Source: Benincasa hispida
Lineage: Eukaryota; Streptophyta; Magnoliopsida; Cucurbitales; Cucurbitaceae
NCBI RefSeq assembly: GCF_009727055.1
Contig: NC_052350.1
Span: 34,968,023-35,032,022, forward strand
Direction: 5' to 3'
Length of the DNA: 64,000 nt
Both the position numbers and the translations under genes were made by a program. The notes beneath the pieces are model-generated. The model did no database searches, was not told the DNA's origin, and saw nothing but the letters and a program-made list of their open reading frames with translations. Of the stretch, positions 44,489-55,310 are shown in pieces (the first letter of the stretch is position 1; every line of letters starts with the position of its first letter).

Positions 44489-47400
44489 ATGTTGAACAGC
44501 AAAATGGATTGTTGCTGTTTCTTGCGATGCTTCGTTGTTTTGGTTGTTTTGTTCTCAGTGGTTTGTTCTGTGGCGGCCATCGGCGCCAACTGGGGAACTC
44601 AATCGTCTCATCCGCTGCCGCCGGAGACCGTCGTTGGGATGCTGAGAGACAATCAGATTCAGAAAGTGAAGCTGTTTGATGCTGATTATGGAACTCTTAG
44701 AGCTCTGGGGAAGACTGGGATTGAAGTGATGGTTGGGATTCCAAATGATATGTTATCCACTTTTGCAAACAGTGAGAAAGCAGCTGAGAAATGGGTTGCA
44801 AAGAACGTCTCTGTTCACTTTAATGACAACAATGTTAACATTAGGTGAGTTTTTTTTTTTTCTTTCTTTCATGGCTTCTTGTTTTGTTTTGTTTGTGTGT
44901 TTTTGGAACTTTGGCTGACTTTTCCCAATAGAGTTGCTTTCTTTGAGTTCATTATAGTGTCTTAATCAGTTCCATATTTGTTGACTTATCAATTTGATTT
45001 TCTTTTTCCTCATTAATTAATTCTAGTAAGGTTAGATGTCATATCTGAATGATTGAGATGAATTTTATGTGTAGAGAAGTGGGAAAGTTATGTGATTGGT
45101 GCTTGTGTGCTATGGCAGACAGGTACAAATGTTCAACCATTGTCACTAGAACTCCTATATAATTAAGAATTAGCATATCCACCTAATAGAGTTTCAACTC
45201 TGCAAGAGAAAAATTTAACTGAGTTCTTGATCAGCTCCCTCGTCTTTTGTGGCTCTTGTAAGACATAATCTTAAAAACAAGGATGAGAGGACCTTTCAGT
45301 AGTCATAGAGCTGAGACTTTAATCATAGTTGGCTTACAGATAAGATTATCAGCTTCCTAGACCATTATTTTCTCTCCTCTGTAGCTTTCTTTTGTTTCCT
45401 TTTATATCCATTAAAGTCTGGGCTAGCTTGCATTTGTGCCCTCCCTGACTATTTTTATCGGACACTTTGCGCTACTAATTTGATTGCCTAGGTAACTTGG
45501 AGGATGATCAAGTTTAGCTTGGTCCTACTAATTTGAATGCCTATATTGAGAGATGTAACGCCCAAGTGTAAGAGAGTACATGGATGATACTCCAAAGTGA
45601 AGCGTGCATAGCTTGGAGCAATTCTATGTTGGGTGACCTTTTATGAAATTTGTAAGTGAATTCCGAGGTCATCAGGTGCCAAATCAATTTGGAATTTCTC
45701 GAATGATCCTTCCTTTTACCATGTTGTTCTTTGTCCTGATTTTTGCGCTATGATCTGTACATAGTGATTGAGTTTCCTCTGCATGTTGCACACTTCAGCC
45801 TCTATTCAAGTGAAAGAATTCTATTATTTTTCAGATGAGATTAATTGGAAGAAGCTCTCTCCCAACGAATTTTACTAACTGCTTATAGCAATCTATCCTC
45901 TCTAAAGTCACTTGTCTAATGAGGCAAGCAGAGTATAACATTTCCAAGCTACCTTTTTCACAAAAGTTAGATAGACCTGGTTTTCGGTCATAGCCTGAAG
46001 CTACTCACTCAATTCCGCCATCTGGAACAATTCCCATTAGTGCCTATTATTTGTAAAATTTTAAATCAAGAGGCAGAAATCTTCCATCCTTCTGATCAAT
46101 CCTCACCTTAAGTCCGAAAGATTCTAAAAGACTCATGAACAGAGAGTTTGGATTAGAGTCTTACAATTGGTCATGGTTGAGGTAGAACGATGGTGCTGCA
46201 CGACATAAATGGGAGGACTGTGATATGTCATGCAGGAAACTCAAAATGTTTTGCTCACATTGCTCAACTCATGGTTGATTTCCATGAAACTACTCCCCTT
46301 CTTTGAAATGGTCCGAATGATGTAACCCCATCATCCTGTCCTTTTCTGCCCAAAGAATTTTTTATTTTTACCACAACTTTTTTATAATGAAAAACCACAC
46401 TTTCATAGAGGAAATGAAAGAATATACAATTGGGTAAATACAAAATGTCAATCTCAACCAATAGGAGCCAAAACTAAAACTAAAATCAAAGGCCCCACAA
46501 AACTGAATAAAAATACTCTGACTAGTAACTTTTCATGTAAGGAAGTTCATTTTTTTCCCCTATCAAATTCCTTGTTTGGTAGTCGAATTAGAAAACATCA
46601 CTATTGCTGCTGCTTAAGAAGGGCAGAAAACCATCAGTTCTTGATTGTGTCTCTGTTACACTTTCAAGCCATTGTGAAACTTGAGAAGACTAAGCTTTGT
46701 GAGAATGTAAATATATAATATGTATGGATTAATTTTTTTTAAAAAGTAAGTTTTCTGGTTACCTCAAACTAAGGAGATGAACGTTTCATAAATTGCAATT
46801 TTATTAAAGACGCTGTATTTTATTATCATGCAATTACTTGCTGGAAAAGCCTTTCTTGCTTTGATCGATTCAAATGAAAAATAAAGAAGTTCTCATCTTA
46901 TCATGTATGAATATGCAAGGTCGAATACATTACTGGCTTGCTTGAGCAGCTGTGCATGTTTCATGCCTCATGTTTGCATGTGATTTTTGTGTATTGTCCT
47001 GTACTTTTCTTAAGCTGACAAAATGTCATGCATTCCTTGATTTAATTCTAAGTCACCAAATTACTGAATTATGAATTTTCAGGTATGTTGCTGTAGGGAA
47101 TGAGCCTTTCTTGGCAACTTACAATGGAAGCTTTCTCAGTACAACCTTTCCTGCTCTACGGAATATCCAGAGAGCCTTAATAAAAGCTAATCTAGGCAAC
47201 CAAGTAAAGGTAACCTGTCCGCTGAATGCCGATGTCTACGCATCCTCAACCAGTTATCCATCGGGTGGCGACTTCCGAACTGATATACATGATTTGATGC
47301 TTGCCATTGTCAAGTTCTTGAGTGATTCTGGTTCTCCATTCACAGTGAACATTTATCCCTTCATCAGTCTCTATTCCGACCCCAACTTCCCTGTTGAATA

Positions 47401-48202
47401 TGCTTTCTTCGATGGCAATGCATCACCCATAGTCGATGGCCAGACAACATATTTCAACATGTTTGATGCAAATTACGATACCCTTGTGTGGGCGCTTCAG
47501 AAGAATGGCTTTGGAAACTTACCGATCATTGTTGGGGAGATCGGTTGGCCTACGGACGGGGATCGTAATGCAAACCCCATCTACGCCCAACGATTCAATC
47601 AAGGCTTCATGTCACACATATTAGGCGGGAAAGGAACACCAATGAGGCCGGGTCCAATTGACGCCTACTTATTCAGTCTAATCGATGAAGACGCAAAGAG
47701 TATTGATCCAGGGAACTTCGAACGCCATTGGGGCATATTCTACTATGATGGTAGACCGAAATACCAGCTCAGTCTTGGAAATTCAAACAACGGATCCTTG
47801 GTTGGTGCGAGAGGTGTGCATTATCTGGAAAGAAAATGGTGTGTGATGAAGCCATCTGCTCACCTTGAAGATTCGCAGGTTGCGCCAAGTGTCAGCTATG
47901 CATGTTACCATGCTGATTGCACCAGCCTTGGGTATGGGACATCATGCTCAGGCCTAGATGCGAGGTCGAACATTTCATATGCATTTAACAGTTATTACCA
48001 GAGGAGTAATCAGGCAGAGGATGCTTGCAAGTTTTCAGGGTTGTCAACAGTGACAAATAATGATCCAAGCTTTGGGAATTGCAGGTTTGATATAATGATA
48101 GAGCCATATTATGGAGGGGCAGAAGGAAGATCAGGATGTTGTTTCACAAGGCTTTTAATGTTGCTTTCTGGGCTTGTTCTTGTTTTGTTGACAATTATGT
48201 GA
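44489..48202 (+). CDS. Glucan endo-1,3-beta-glucosidase, GH17 with CBM43 (X8) and GPI-type tail
   Basis: Two exons: 44489-44844 and 47083-48202 (intron 2238 bp, donor AG|GTGAGT, acceptor TTTTCAG|G), 491 residues. Residues 1-30 are a hydrophobic signal peptide. The GH17 barrel starts at IGANWGTQ (31-38). The proton donor is Glu126 (VGNEPF, codon split-free at 47102) and the nucleophile is Glu271 (GEIGWPTDG, 47537). '[12 protein letters not shown]' closes the barrel. A CBM43 follows at about 371-455 ([51 protein letters not shown]), with a hydrophobic C-terminus (473-491) fit for a GPI anchor. The family hydrolyses callose and related 1,3-beta-glucans at the cell wall or plasmodesmata. The protein is closest in style to Arabidopsis glucan endo-1,3-beta-glucosidase 5/6/8 types (from memory). 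The ATG at 44489 is the first in frame that gives a clean signal peptide; an alternative is 44504. No defects are seen. Confidence 0.96.
44845..47082 (+). other. Intron of the GH17 gene
   Basis: GT...AG intron of 2238 bp, AT-rich. It contains a 5S-like TRIM LTR candidate (45554-45700). No ORF inside shows a known domain; the 46264-46461 minus ORF is not supported. Confidence 0.93.
45554..45700 (+). mobile_element. Candidate Cassandra-type (5S-derived) LTR fragment in the intron
   Basis: It starts TGTAACGCCCAAG, an LTR-like start. At 45595-45642 it has 'gtgaagcgtgcatagcttgg' followed by 'gagcaattctatgttgggtgacct'. This follows the 3' half of plant 5S rRNA (GTTAAGCGTGCTTGGGCGAG...GGATGGGTGACCTCCTGGGAAG) with changes. 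Cassandra TRIM LTRs carry such 5S segments (established knowledge). The right border is unclear. Confidence 0.6.
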
Positions 48203-48330
48203 ATTCTTGAGGAATTCTGGATTCTAATTTATTTGTATGTCTTTAGGTATCTTTTGATGTGTAGAATTGAATCATTGATGCTGAAAATGCTGAAATTGTT
48301 TAAATTATGTAGCTGCCTGAAAGCTATGTT
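48203..48330 (+). other. Probable 3'UTR of the GH17 gene
   Basis: T-rich sequence after the TGA stop (48200-48202). There is no single strong AATAAA; poly(A) usage in plants is diffuse. The end is arbitrary. Confidence 0.4.
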
Positions 48331-48454
48331 TACCCATTGAAAGAAATGGGATGGAAATGTGGGACCCACTGTTTAAGATTGGGGGAATTATTCTCCATAA
48401 AGATCCCCTGGAAAGTTGTCAGCAATTTTATTGGTTTTTATAGAAAAATATTAA

Positions 48455-48563
48455 TTTATACCTCTAAAATTTAGGAAGTGTATCAATTTAAACTCTAAAC
48501 TAATAATTATATTCATTTAAACATTGAATGTTTATAAGTGTATTAATTTATATTCTTTATTAT
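48455..48563. repeat. Dispersed AT-rich repeat
   Basis: The words 'taaaatttaggaagtgtatcaatttaaactctaaac' and 'tgtttataagtgtattaattta' resemble 39255-39350 and a common plant MITE-like repeat. It abuts the 5S-like element. Confidence 0.45.
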
Positions 48564-48900
48564 TGTGACATCTCGAGTTTAGGAGGAGATATAATGAATT
48601 GAAATCACATCGAAATGAAAGGAGTCCTGAAGATATGAAAGTAAGTTTAAGAAAGGTTTAAAAAATTGAAAATCGCTATCTATATCAAGAAGGTGTATCT
48701 TCTTTTGGTGGTTCAATCATAGGAACTTCAAAGTGTGTTTAGTTTGAAGCAATCCTATGATGGGTTACCTCCTAGGAATTTTCTTATGATGCATTTGAGT
48801 GGTGAAAAAGCATGCTGAAAGGAAAATTGTTAGTTTGTGGGGACAGCTTTCACTTCTACGAGCATTCAAGGCAAGTAAGGATGACCTAATCAGGTTACAA
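48564..48900 (+). mobile_element. Candidate Cassandra-type (5S-derived) LTR downstream of GH17
   Basis: Starts TGTGACATCTCGAG. At 48732-48780 it has 'gtgtgtttagtttgaagcaa' then 'tcctatgatgggttacctcctaggaa', matching the box region of plant 5S rRNA (GGATGGGTGACCTCCTGGGAA) with few changes. It has the same layout as 45554-45700: LTR-like start, then a 5S segment 40-170 bp downstream. It is probably a solo LTR or fragment. Confidence 0.62.
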
Positions 48901-49303
48901 GGAATGCAAGGGAATGCCAAGGCAATTGGATTCCAAATCTTAGTCTGAATCCTGGGCCTGAGGCATTAAAATATATTAGTTAAATGTACTACTTTTGAAG
49001 CTTTGATATGGTTTTGATGACATATTAATTACATTTAATTTAGCATATCAATTGTATAGGATATACTTCATATTTTGTATAATAGTTGACCTGCATATTG
49101 TAGACATCGTATTTGGTCCGACTCGATTTTAAATCTATGTTTTAAAATATTTTTTTTTTTGGTAACTTTTACATATTAATTGCCTATATATAAATTAATA
49201 ATGAGCATATTGAGGAGAAAAATTAAGATGGGAGAGTGATAGGCAGAGTACAATACAAGTTGAGATTAGAGTGAAAGTGAGAGAAAATTTAATTATCAAA
49301 ATA
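48901..49303. other. AT-rich intergenic DNA
   Basis: No gene. 48905-48975 could be the continuation of the preceding element ('aatcctgggcctgaggcatt'). Confidence 0.5.
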
Positions 49304-49519
49304 TGTTAGAGAATTTAATATTAAATGTAATAGTTTTATACTATGTTATTAGATGTTAATTTAGTTTTAGGTTATTTCATTTGTAAAAGTTCATTGAACC
49401 TTAGTTTATAGTATTTAACTTTGTTCTTCTTCTTATTGTAAAAGTGATTGAGAAACTTTAATATGAATCTCCAAATTGCACCTCTTTAGACATCTCTCTG
49501 CCTCTCCTTAAACTTCACA
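49304..49519 (+). repeat. Short copia-type LTR (216 bp)
   Basis: Begins TGTTAGAGAATTTAA and ends CTTCACA directly before the PBS word TGATATCAGAGC (49520-49531). A second diverged copy of 'aaatgtaatag..tgttaatttagttttaggttatttc' is at 53255-53360. The small LTR with its PBS suggests the 5' end of a copia-type element. Confidence 0.7.
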
Positions 49520-49531
49520 TGATATCAGAGC
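49520..49531 (+). other. Primer-binding site
   Basis: TGATATCAGAGC differs from the initiator-tRNA PBS TGGTATCAGAGC at one base and directly follows an LTR end in CA. Confidence 0.72.
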
Positions 49532-49780
49532 TCAATCTTGGACATTCTACATCTTTCTTGAAAATGGGTCCTCAACCACCATTGGAACTTCAACCTCCGA
49601 CCGTTGTCACTCTTTCACAATTATGGTAATACTCATCCTCTATACACTTTTCTTCAACCTCTCTAGAATCATTCTCCTCTTCTTCACCTCTTAAAATCTT
49701 CTTCATCGTCTTGTTCTTGCCTCTTTTAATTCTAAATCTCATTCTTCTTCTATTTTGAGATTTTTTTTTAAAAAAAAAAT
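49532..49780 (+). pseudogene. Leader and short gag remnant
   Basis: An ATG at 49564 opens MGPQPPLELQPPTVVTLSQL and stops soon after. No full gag domain follows, so the element seems truncated here. Assignment rests on position behind the PBS. Confidence 0.35.
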
Positions 49781-49859
49781 CAGAATTGTTATAGATGATT
49801 TTGGACCGAATGACATAATTGACATTTAAAAATGATAAAGTTAAGAAAAAGTATAATAT

Positions 49860-50400
49860 AAGTCAGTGGAAATTGAAGACCAAAATAGGCTAAAGAAAAA
49901 AATAGCTGGCTTGGATCATACTCAGCCTCAGTCGAGCCTTGAAATGCCTAACGGGATGTACATTACGCATGTCCCAACTTAAGAAAGCATCTTAGGACCG
50001 AGATATGGCCCAAACAAGATGCTCAGCCTCGGCCTTGCCAAACATAAAATTGGGCCCACCTTTTGGCCTGGTTGGTCGTCTAATATCCTTAAACGATTCT
50101 GAAACCCTAGGGAACAACCTAGGTCAATTTTTCCTATAAATACATTCCTTATGACTCCATATAAGGTAACTTAGAAGTTCTGATTTCTTCTATACATCTC
50201 TAGTTCTTACTCTCATAAATACACCCGTTGGCTTCATATAAGGTAACTTAGAAGCTCGATTTTTTTTTGTACATCTCTAGTTCTCACTAACTTCATTAGA
50301 GCCCTTTGCAGGTCCTCTCTTATCTAAATTAAAAATTCACAGTTGTTGTCACGTGGAGGCCAGGTACCTTTACCCTTAACCAAAATTTGGCATAAACAAG
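49860..50400 (+). repeat. Gypsy-like LTR fragment with duplicated promoter segment
   Basis: 'cctataaatacattccttatg' (50132) and 'tataaggtaacttagaag' at 50162 recur at about 50216 and 50240: a 79-bp tandem copy of the TATA/leader segment. The tail 'aggtcctctcttatctaaattaaaaattcacagttgttgtc' matches 38090-38130. Confidence 0.6.
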
Positions 50401-50705
50401 AATCATGCCTAAACTTCTTTATCTCCGTCTTCTCCATCAAATACATCTTCATCTTCTTTGTTTTCTCCTCTAAATCGGTTAGTGAAAATTTTCCAACTCT
50501 TCACCAAAATATATATATATATATAATATCTCTTGTCCTTTTGCTGAGTTTCTTGTACTTTGTTGAGCTAGTTATGTAGTTTTTATTGTTTTTTTCTGGG
50601 TAGCTCTACCTCCTCCACATTCTTCAAAATTTCCAAAAATCTCATATGCATACTTCTTTATCTTATTTCAATTTGTTGAAACACCTCAACATCTATATTC
50701 TACCT

Positions 50706-51378
50706 AGAGATGTCCACGGGGCAGGGAGCTGGGGGGCTGGGGATGGCTTTCCCGTCCCCTGTCTCCACTACCCATTTTATTTTCCATCCCCACAAAATTC
50801 CATACAAGGATCGGGGTGGAGATTCTCCACGGAAAAATCGTGAGCATCGGGTCCCCTGCAAGGAATTTTTTCCTGTTTGGATTTTTTTACAAAAAAAAAA
50901 AAAAATAATTAACTTAAATCACTATGTCAAATTTTTTTACTTAAATAGTTAAATATCCTACTCATATGTGACAGATATCTGATTAAAGTATTTAATTTTC
51001 ATAATTTCTAAAAATTAAAATTTAAATATTACAACAATATATCCTAATCTCTATCTAATAAGAAATAAATATATCAAATAAAAATTTATATATAATTAAT
51101 TAACTATATAATTACATATATATATTATGTTATAAACATAGTTTGTATATATACATAAAAACTCATTGTGATTTTATATATTAAAACCTTATATAAAAAT
51201 TAGATATGTATAACTAGGGCGGGGATAGGATCGAGATGAGATCGAAGAATATATTCTCCGTCCCCGTCCCCTTTTAGTTAACGAAAAAAAAAATTTCCAC
51301 TCTCTAATAGGGATTCTCTACCTCATTCGATGTGGAATCCACGAGACTCCAGCCCTGCGAGTTAAATGGATATCTCTA
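50706..51378. mobile_element. Non-autonomous TIR DNA element with 9-bp target duplication
   Basis: Flanked by ATTCTACCT at 50697-50705 and 51379-51387. Ends: AGAGATGTCCA on the left and, reversed, TAGAGATATCCA on the right. The subterminal GC-rich segments (50720-50850 and 51210-51360) are roughly complementary ('ggggatgg', 'ccgtcccc'). The AT-rich centre has no transposase. A 9-bp duplication suggests a Mutator-like element; if the duplication is read as 8 bp, hAT is the alternative. Confidence 0.8.
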
Positions 51379-51387
51379 ATTCTACCT

Positions 51388-52960
51388 ATTTCTTCTCATA
51401 AAAAAAAAAAGTTATTTTATGTGTCAACGTCAAACCCTAAGCCAAAATGGATGATGTTTTTTCTTTGCTTCCTCCGAACTCTTTAACTTTTTTCGTATAT
51501 TAAAAAAATTAAAAATAAATCTCATATTCTCTCTCTTATTTTCTCTTATCCCCATAAAATCAAATCAAATTTCATATTCTCTCATATCCTCTTTCTTCTT
51601 AATTTCTCATTCCTTTTATTTTCCTATCAAACTAATCTCTCTCCTTAATTAATCATGTCTTTTTTTCTCTCCCTTCATTTATTTCCTCTCACTCTCAAAT
51701 ACTACTAATCTCTCTAATTTAAACCTTTTCTTTTTCTCAATTTTTTCTCACCACATTTCTTATTACTTTTTATATCCTTCCTCTTCTCATTTTTTTTTTC
51801 ATAAATGAGCAAAAAGAAAATGAAATATTTTTAGTTTAGCCATGGAGAGAAAAGAGAGAAAAAGAGAGAAGAGAATGTGAGAGAAAGAGGGAGAACGAAA
51901 AGGGGAAGAGAGGAGAGAAAATAATCAAATAACAATGGATACTATTATTCCAACGATTAGACCTTTCTTGGATATAAATTATCTATTTCGGATTTTTCAT
52001 TTTTGTGGTACGGAAACGAAAAGACTGGAATACATGGCAAGGGATGAGAAAATCTCTCCTCCCGCTCAATGATACATGAATGATAGAATATTTCTTTGGA
52101 TCAAAAGTTACTTTACTTTCCTTCGGTCTCTTTACTTAATTTCAGTGAAGGGGAGGACGAAATTGTCCGAACCCTTGTTTTTTAGTTAGGTTTAAGTCTT
52201 GACGAGAATAATATTCTACAACAAGCAATTCATTTATTTTCAAACTGACCCATTTACTATCTATTATTTGATTGACTGATCCTGTATATTGCAATGGCTG
52301 AAGAGTCAAATGTTTTGGCAATTCCTGAGGGGGATGAATCAGATAATTTTGAATAAGTGGCTTTTAGGGGTCCTTATATTAATTATATATATATATATAT
52401 ATAGTTTTTTTTCTTTTTAATTCACGTATATATGGATTTTCTGATTAGATGAACCTTTTAAACTTATTTATGAAAACTCATGCATTAAATTTGCCAATTT
52501 TAAATATGGGACTCAATCTAAATACACTTATTCTTCATAACTCGAATAAAAAATGTAGTTTTTCCTTCTTTCTTTATTATCTTAATTCTTTTTCTCATCC
52601 AATCTCAAAATATCTCAATCTCTCTCTTCCTTCTCTAGATCTCGAACATTTTTCCTTCGTTCCTTTTCTCTCTCTTTTCTAAAAGAAAAAAAAAATCTAT
52701 TTAAAATTTATGTAGAATCTTGTTCATCAATTATCTTCAAGCTTCGAGTCGTTCAACTGCCACTTACGCTTGTGAGGATGTTAGAGTATTTAGCATTAAG
52801 GTCACTATTTAATGGTAGTGCGAAAAGTGAACCCCATTTAATTACCTTTAGTATTATTTATTTGTGTTTTCTATCCGTACTAACACATGGAACCCAAATC
52901 CAAATTTGTAATAAAAAATCCAAATTGATTGATGAGCGGAGCGTGCTCAATCCAATTGCG
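51388..52960. other. Intergenic pyrimidine-rich DNA
   Basis: CT-rich 51500-51790 and purine-rich 51840-51920 are partly complementary in composition. A TA microsatellite lies at 52386-52404. No supported gene. Confidence 0.6.
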
Positions 52961-52964
52961 TATG

Positions 52965-53145
52965 GAAATTACGTCGTACTATTACCGCTATAGTTATCGT
53001 AACCTTTATTGTTACTGTTTGAGTCGAAAAATTATGAATTTTGACACTTCTACTATTATCGTTACTATTACTGTTTCGTTTGACTTTTAGAGGTAAAGGT
53101 AACGATAACGGTAACGATAAATGTGACAAAATTTATAATTCTAAG
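52965..53145. repeat. Imperfect inverted repeat around GTTATCGTAACC
   Basis: 'tagttatcgtaacctttattg' (52990-53012) and 'aggtaacgataacggtaacg' (53096-53117) are imperfect reverse complements, with more GTTACTATTAC words between them. It is probably a small MITE. The minus ORF 53129-52947 is its translation. Confidence 0.55.
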
Positions 53146-53249
53146 TAAATGCGATCAAAAACAATTTAATTATATTTGCGATTCAGGCTCATTATACTTG
53201 ATCCATCAATAAAATTTCATTACGATTATACCAATTTTAATAAACGTGG

Positions 53250-53360
53250 TCTAAATGTAATAGTTTTACCGTAGATGTTAATTTAGTTTTAGGTTATTTC
53301 ATTTGTAAAAGTGATTGGCCCTTGTTCGTAATATTTAAGTTAGCTCTTCTTCTTATTGTA
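53250..53360 (+). repeat. Second copy of the short copia LTR (fragment)
   Basis: 'aatgtaatagttttaccgtagatgttaatttag...cttcttcttattgtaaaagtg' parallels 49325-49447. It breaks off at 53355, where the sequence becomes unrelated. Confidence 0.65.
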
Positions 53361-54600
53361 AAAGTGGCAAACGAGGCTCGACTCCTCGAATATCCAGCGA
53401 ACCAGATCCAATGACCGATTTCAGACCCAACAGGGCTCACGCACAGTTCCGACAACCCACTACCCATGTGACTACTCCGACGAACAATGCTCGACTCCGG
53501 TGAAGCTCCGGTGACGCCGAAACAGCAGTCTTCTAAGGATGGAATGATGGTTTGTTGAGGAAGTGAAGGAAGGAAATTAAAAGAGAAGAGGAAGAGGTTT
53601 GTTGAGAGAGGAAGAAGAAAAGAAAGAGGAAAGAGGAAAGAGACAGTAAAATTGGTAAAGCTTAATAGTGATCCCATTTATTTAATTTATTGTTTGATTG
53701 ATTTTAATTTTAATCATTTTTTTTCAAATCTTCAAAATAATGTTTCAAATTGGTTTTATTTTTTTAATTAAATTTGCAATTTGGTATTAATTGAGATTTT
53801 GCTAAAACAAACTTCAATTTTGTTGATTATGTTTTAATTTCCGTTTTCTAAATTACATTGCAATTTAAGTTTTCAAAAAGAAATTCAAAGTTAAAAGGGT
53901 GTCAAACCCTCAATTTATTTTAATGAATTTTCAAAATTTGTTTCAATTTGAAGTTTGGGTTTGAAATTTTCATAAACAAATATTAACTCGACGTTAAATT
54001 TGAATTACGTTGAAGTTTAATTTTCAAAATACCAAAAACTTATTTTAATTTGAAATCTCTAAATTTGATTTTCACCTCAATTTATCAAAGTAATTTTAAT
54101 TGGAAGGGTTCACTACTCATCATAATAATTGATTCATATTATATTATTGTCAAATGTTTTAATTTTAAAATAAGAGTGAGATTTAGTGAGAAATTGTTAA
54201 AAATTAAATTTTGACATATAGGTGTTAATTTAATGTTGTATTTTAAAATTGGATTTCTAATATATAATAATTTCTGTTGATGAAATTTAAATAAAATTGA
54301 CTATAAATCATAGTTCTATCTAGATTGAGGTATTTAAGTTGACTATAAGGGGACACATCTACTTGCAACTATTCAAGTAGTCACATTTCATTTAATTTCA
54401 TTAAATTGTTTTAAGTTTTCTAATGGCTCCAAATCACTCATGATTATTTCAATATTTTATATGAATTAATAAAATTGGGACATTTTTAATAAAAATAAAC
54501 AAAATTTTCACTCTCAAATGAATACATATTTAATAAAATAATATGAATAACAAGAATAAAATGTTTTCAAATTGGTATTGTAGGATATTGGTATATTCTC
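53361..54600. other. AT-rich intergenic DNA
   Basis: The 127-codon minus ORF 53677-53294 overlaps the LTR fragment and a purine-rich stretch and shows no domain. The rest is T- and A-rich with no gene. Confidence 0.55.
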
Positions 54601-54779
54601 TAAACGACCCCAAACCTAACTTTGGTTAAGTAGACCATATTCTTTCTTTTAAATGGATGACCAATCACACCTCCATAATGATTGGTGGCAACTTTCCAAA
54701 TCTTTCACCTCGAAAGAGAGCTTTAGGAAAAGATGTTGGTTGCTCTGCGTTGTATTGATGTTGCGACACATATCATATT

Positions 54780-55310
54780 TAGAAACGAAAAAGCATATCC
54801 ATGATAGATGATATGCCAAATATGAAGTATATCATTGACATTTCAATTGTATATCAGTACTTATTTAAAATGTTTTTAAAGTATATTCTTAGTTACTCAA
54901 TAGTGTATTCTCATTCCTTCAAAATGTAATACTAAGTATTACATTGATGTAACAATAGTTTATTGATGCCCATTCAAATATCATTTAAAATAGAACATTT
55001 ATGTACCAATAATATATCATTAGTTATCAAAAATTCATTTCAAACACATCAGTAGTTTACATTAATATATCAACTCATATAATGGAATTTCAAGTATATT
55101 ATTAGTATATCAATAGTTTATCAACACTCATTTAAAATTTATTTCAATTCAATAGAGTATCAACATTCATTAAGAACTCATTTCAAGTATGTCATTAGTG
55201 TGCCTTCAAAAAAGTATATCATTAGTTTATCAATAATATACCAACATTCATTCTAAATTAAGTTTCACGTGTAATACTGTAGTATTAATAGTATATATCA
55301 AAAGACTAAA
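54780..55310. repeat. Degenerate AT-rich tandem repeat
   Basis: Units of about 55-65 bp are built from 'agtatatcattagtttatcaatagtatatcaacattcatt' and 'aaa.tcatttcaagt', visible at 54880-54960, 55015-55050, 55090-55140, 55150-55200 and 55215-55270. No coding. Confidence 0.7.

Noticed and set aside
44320..44679. ORFs on both strands around the GH17 start
   Set aside because: They are shadow frames of the TTTCAC repeat and of exon 1. The exon 1 frame is fixed by GH17 motifs.
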